In this document: one piece after another, positions 5,210 to 5,604 of the stretch
How the letters are laid out: every line of letters starts with the position of its first letter
How positions within the stretch are numbered: position 1 is the first letter of the stretch
NCBI GenBank assembly: GCA_023251595.1
Contig: JAHEYM010000291.1
Span: 1-5,604, forward strand
Direction of reading: 5' to 3'
Length of the DNA: 5,604 bases
From: Bacteroidota bacterium
GTDB lineage: Bacteria; Bacteroidota; Bacteroidia; AKYH767-A; JABDAW01
Position numbers and translations under genes: made by a program
The notes under the pieces: generated by a model
Databases searched by the model: none
What the model was told of the DNA's origin: nothing
What the model saw: the letters and a program-made list of their open reading frames with translations, nothing else

Positions 5210-5604
5210 TCATGGTTTAATGAAGAGGGGACTAATTGATTCATAAGCATATACACTCCTGATTACCTTCGCGAACATTTCGCCGGTAGAGAGCACTTTA
5301 ATTTTGCTGTTTTTTTGTTCTTTCACAGGGATGGTATCGCAAACCACGAGTTCCTCGAGCACAGATTCAGCGATCCTATCGTATGCCTTACCGGAAAGGA
5401 CAGGATGCGTGCACATGGCGCGGACAGATGTTGCACCCTTTTCTTTGATAAGGAAAGCCGCTTTGGTAAGTGTTCCTGCCGTATCGATGAGATCATCGAC
5501 CAGAACAATGTCTTTACCCTCAACCGCACCGATAACTGACATACTCTCTATTTCATTCGCACGTTTACGTGTCTTGTCGCAGACTACAATTTCTGCATTG
5601 AAGT
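5210..5604 (-). CDS. prs: Ribose-phosphate pyrophosphokinase (PRPP synthetase), C-terminal part
   Basis: The frame stays open to the right edge, so this is a fragment: about 131 of the usual roughly 310 codons are visible. The ATG at 5540-5542 is internal; upstream codons continue in family sequence (AEIVVCDKTRKRANEIES). The enzyme makes PRPP from ribose 5-phosphate and ATP for purine, pyrimidine, NAD, His and Trp synthesis. The PRPP-binding loop VLVDDLIDTAGT is intact, followed by AAFLIKEKGATSVRAMCTHPVLSGKAYDRI and LVVCDTIP, all characteristic of class I PRPP synthetases. The C-terminus KVIRSVYAYESISPLF matches the family's closing segment. It is first in the - strand block prs-rplY-pth, and prs next to ctc/rplY is a common arrangement. 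The promoter and N-terminal ATP-binding half lie outside the window. Confidence 0.96.
   Translation of the reverse strand, partial: FNAEIVVCDKTRKRANEIESMSVIGAVEGKDIVLVDDLIDTAGTLTKAAFLIKEKGATSVRAMCTHPVLSGKAYDRIAESVLEELVVCDTIPVKEQKNSKIKVLSTGEMFAKVIRSVYAYESISPLFIKP

Noticed and set aside
5540..5542. ATG as the start of a short 110-residue prs protein
   Set aside because: Upstream codons to the window edge continue recognisable PRPP synthetase sequence in the same frame.

Overview
The window looks like a chromosomal piece of a Bacteroidota bacterium (Chitinophagales/Sphingobacteriales-like by impression, not tested). Three things support this. Two secreted proteins carry type IX secretion (T9SS) C-terminal sorting domains. 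Start codons are preceded by A/T-rich sequence without a Shine-Dalgarno motif. One gene has a textbook Bacteroidota -7 promoter element (TAnnTTTG). The DNA is A/T-rich except for one GC-rich low-complexity tail.

Layout: on the + strand there is only the 3' two-thirds of a glycyl-tRNA synthetase gene (1-1020, cut by the left edge). Everything else is on the - strand. Read in transcription order (right to left), these are a prs fragment (PRPP synthetase, cut by the right edge), rplY (ribosomal protein L25/CTC), pth (peptidyl-tRNA hydrolase), two tandem paralogous T9SS-sorted secreted proteins, and a dinD-like gene (DNA-damage-inducible protein D) that converges on glyS. prs-rplY-pth is a housekeeping block with short gaps. 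The T9SS pair and dinD form an accessory segment between the housekeeping blocks.

The most interesting signal is a long palindrome present twice. One copy (1745-1782) is a perfect 38-bp palindrome inside dinD, read in frame as PDHFVDVNKMVR, and because of the symmetry the opposite strand encodes the same peptide. The other copy (1023-1058) is a 16-bp-stem hairpin with a 4-nt loop in the gap between the convergent glyS and dinD genes. The 30-bp cores differ at one central base. The outer arms differ in a way that keeps each hairpin paired. The peptide lies where DinD relatives, as I remember them, have a DHF...KMV..GSG segment. The palindrome therefore seems to overlie a native conserved motif rather than to be an extra inserted peptide. 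This suggests a dinD-linked repeat family or self-recognition element, which genome-wide repeat counts could test.

No tRNA, rRNA, CRISPR array, insertion sequence or phage gene was seen. The longest stretch without a gene is about 150 bp (1965-2114).
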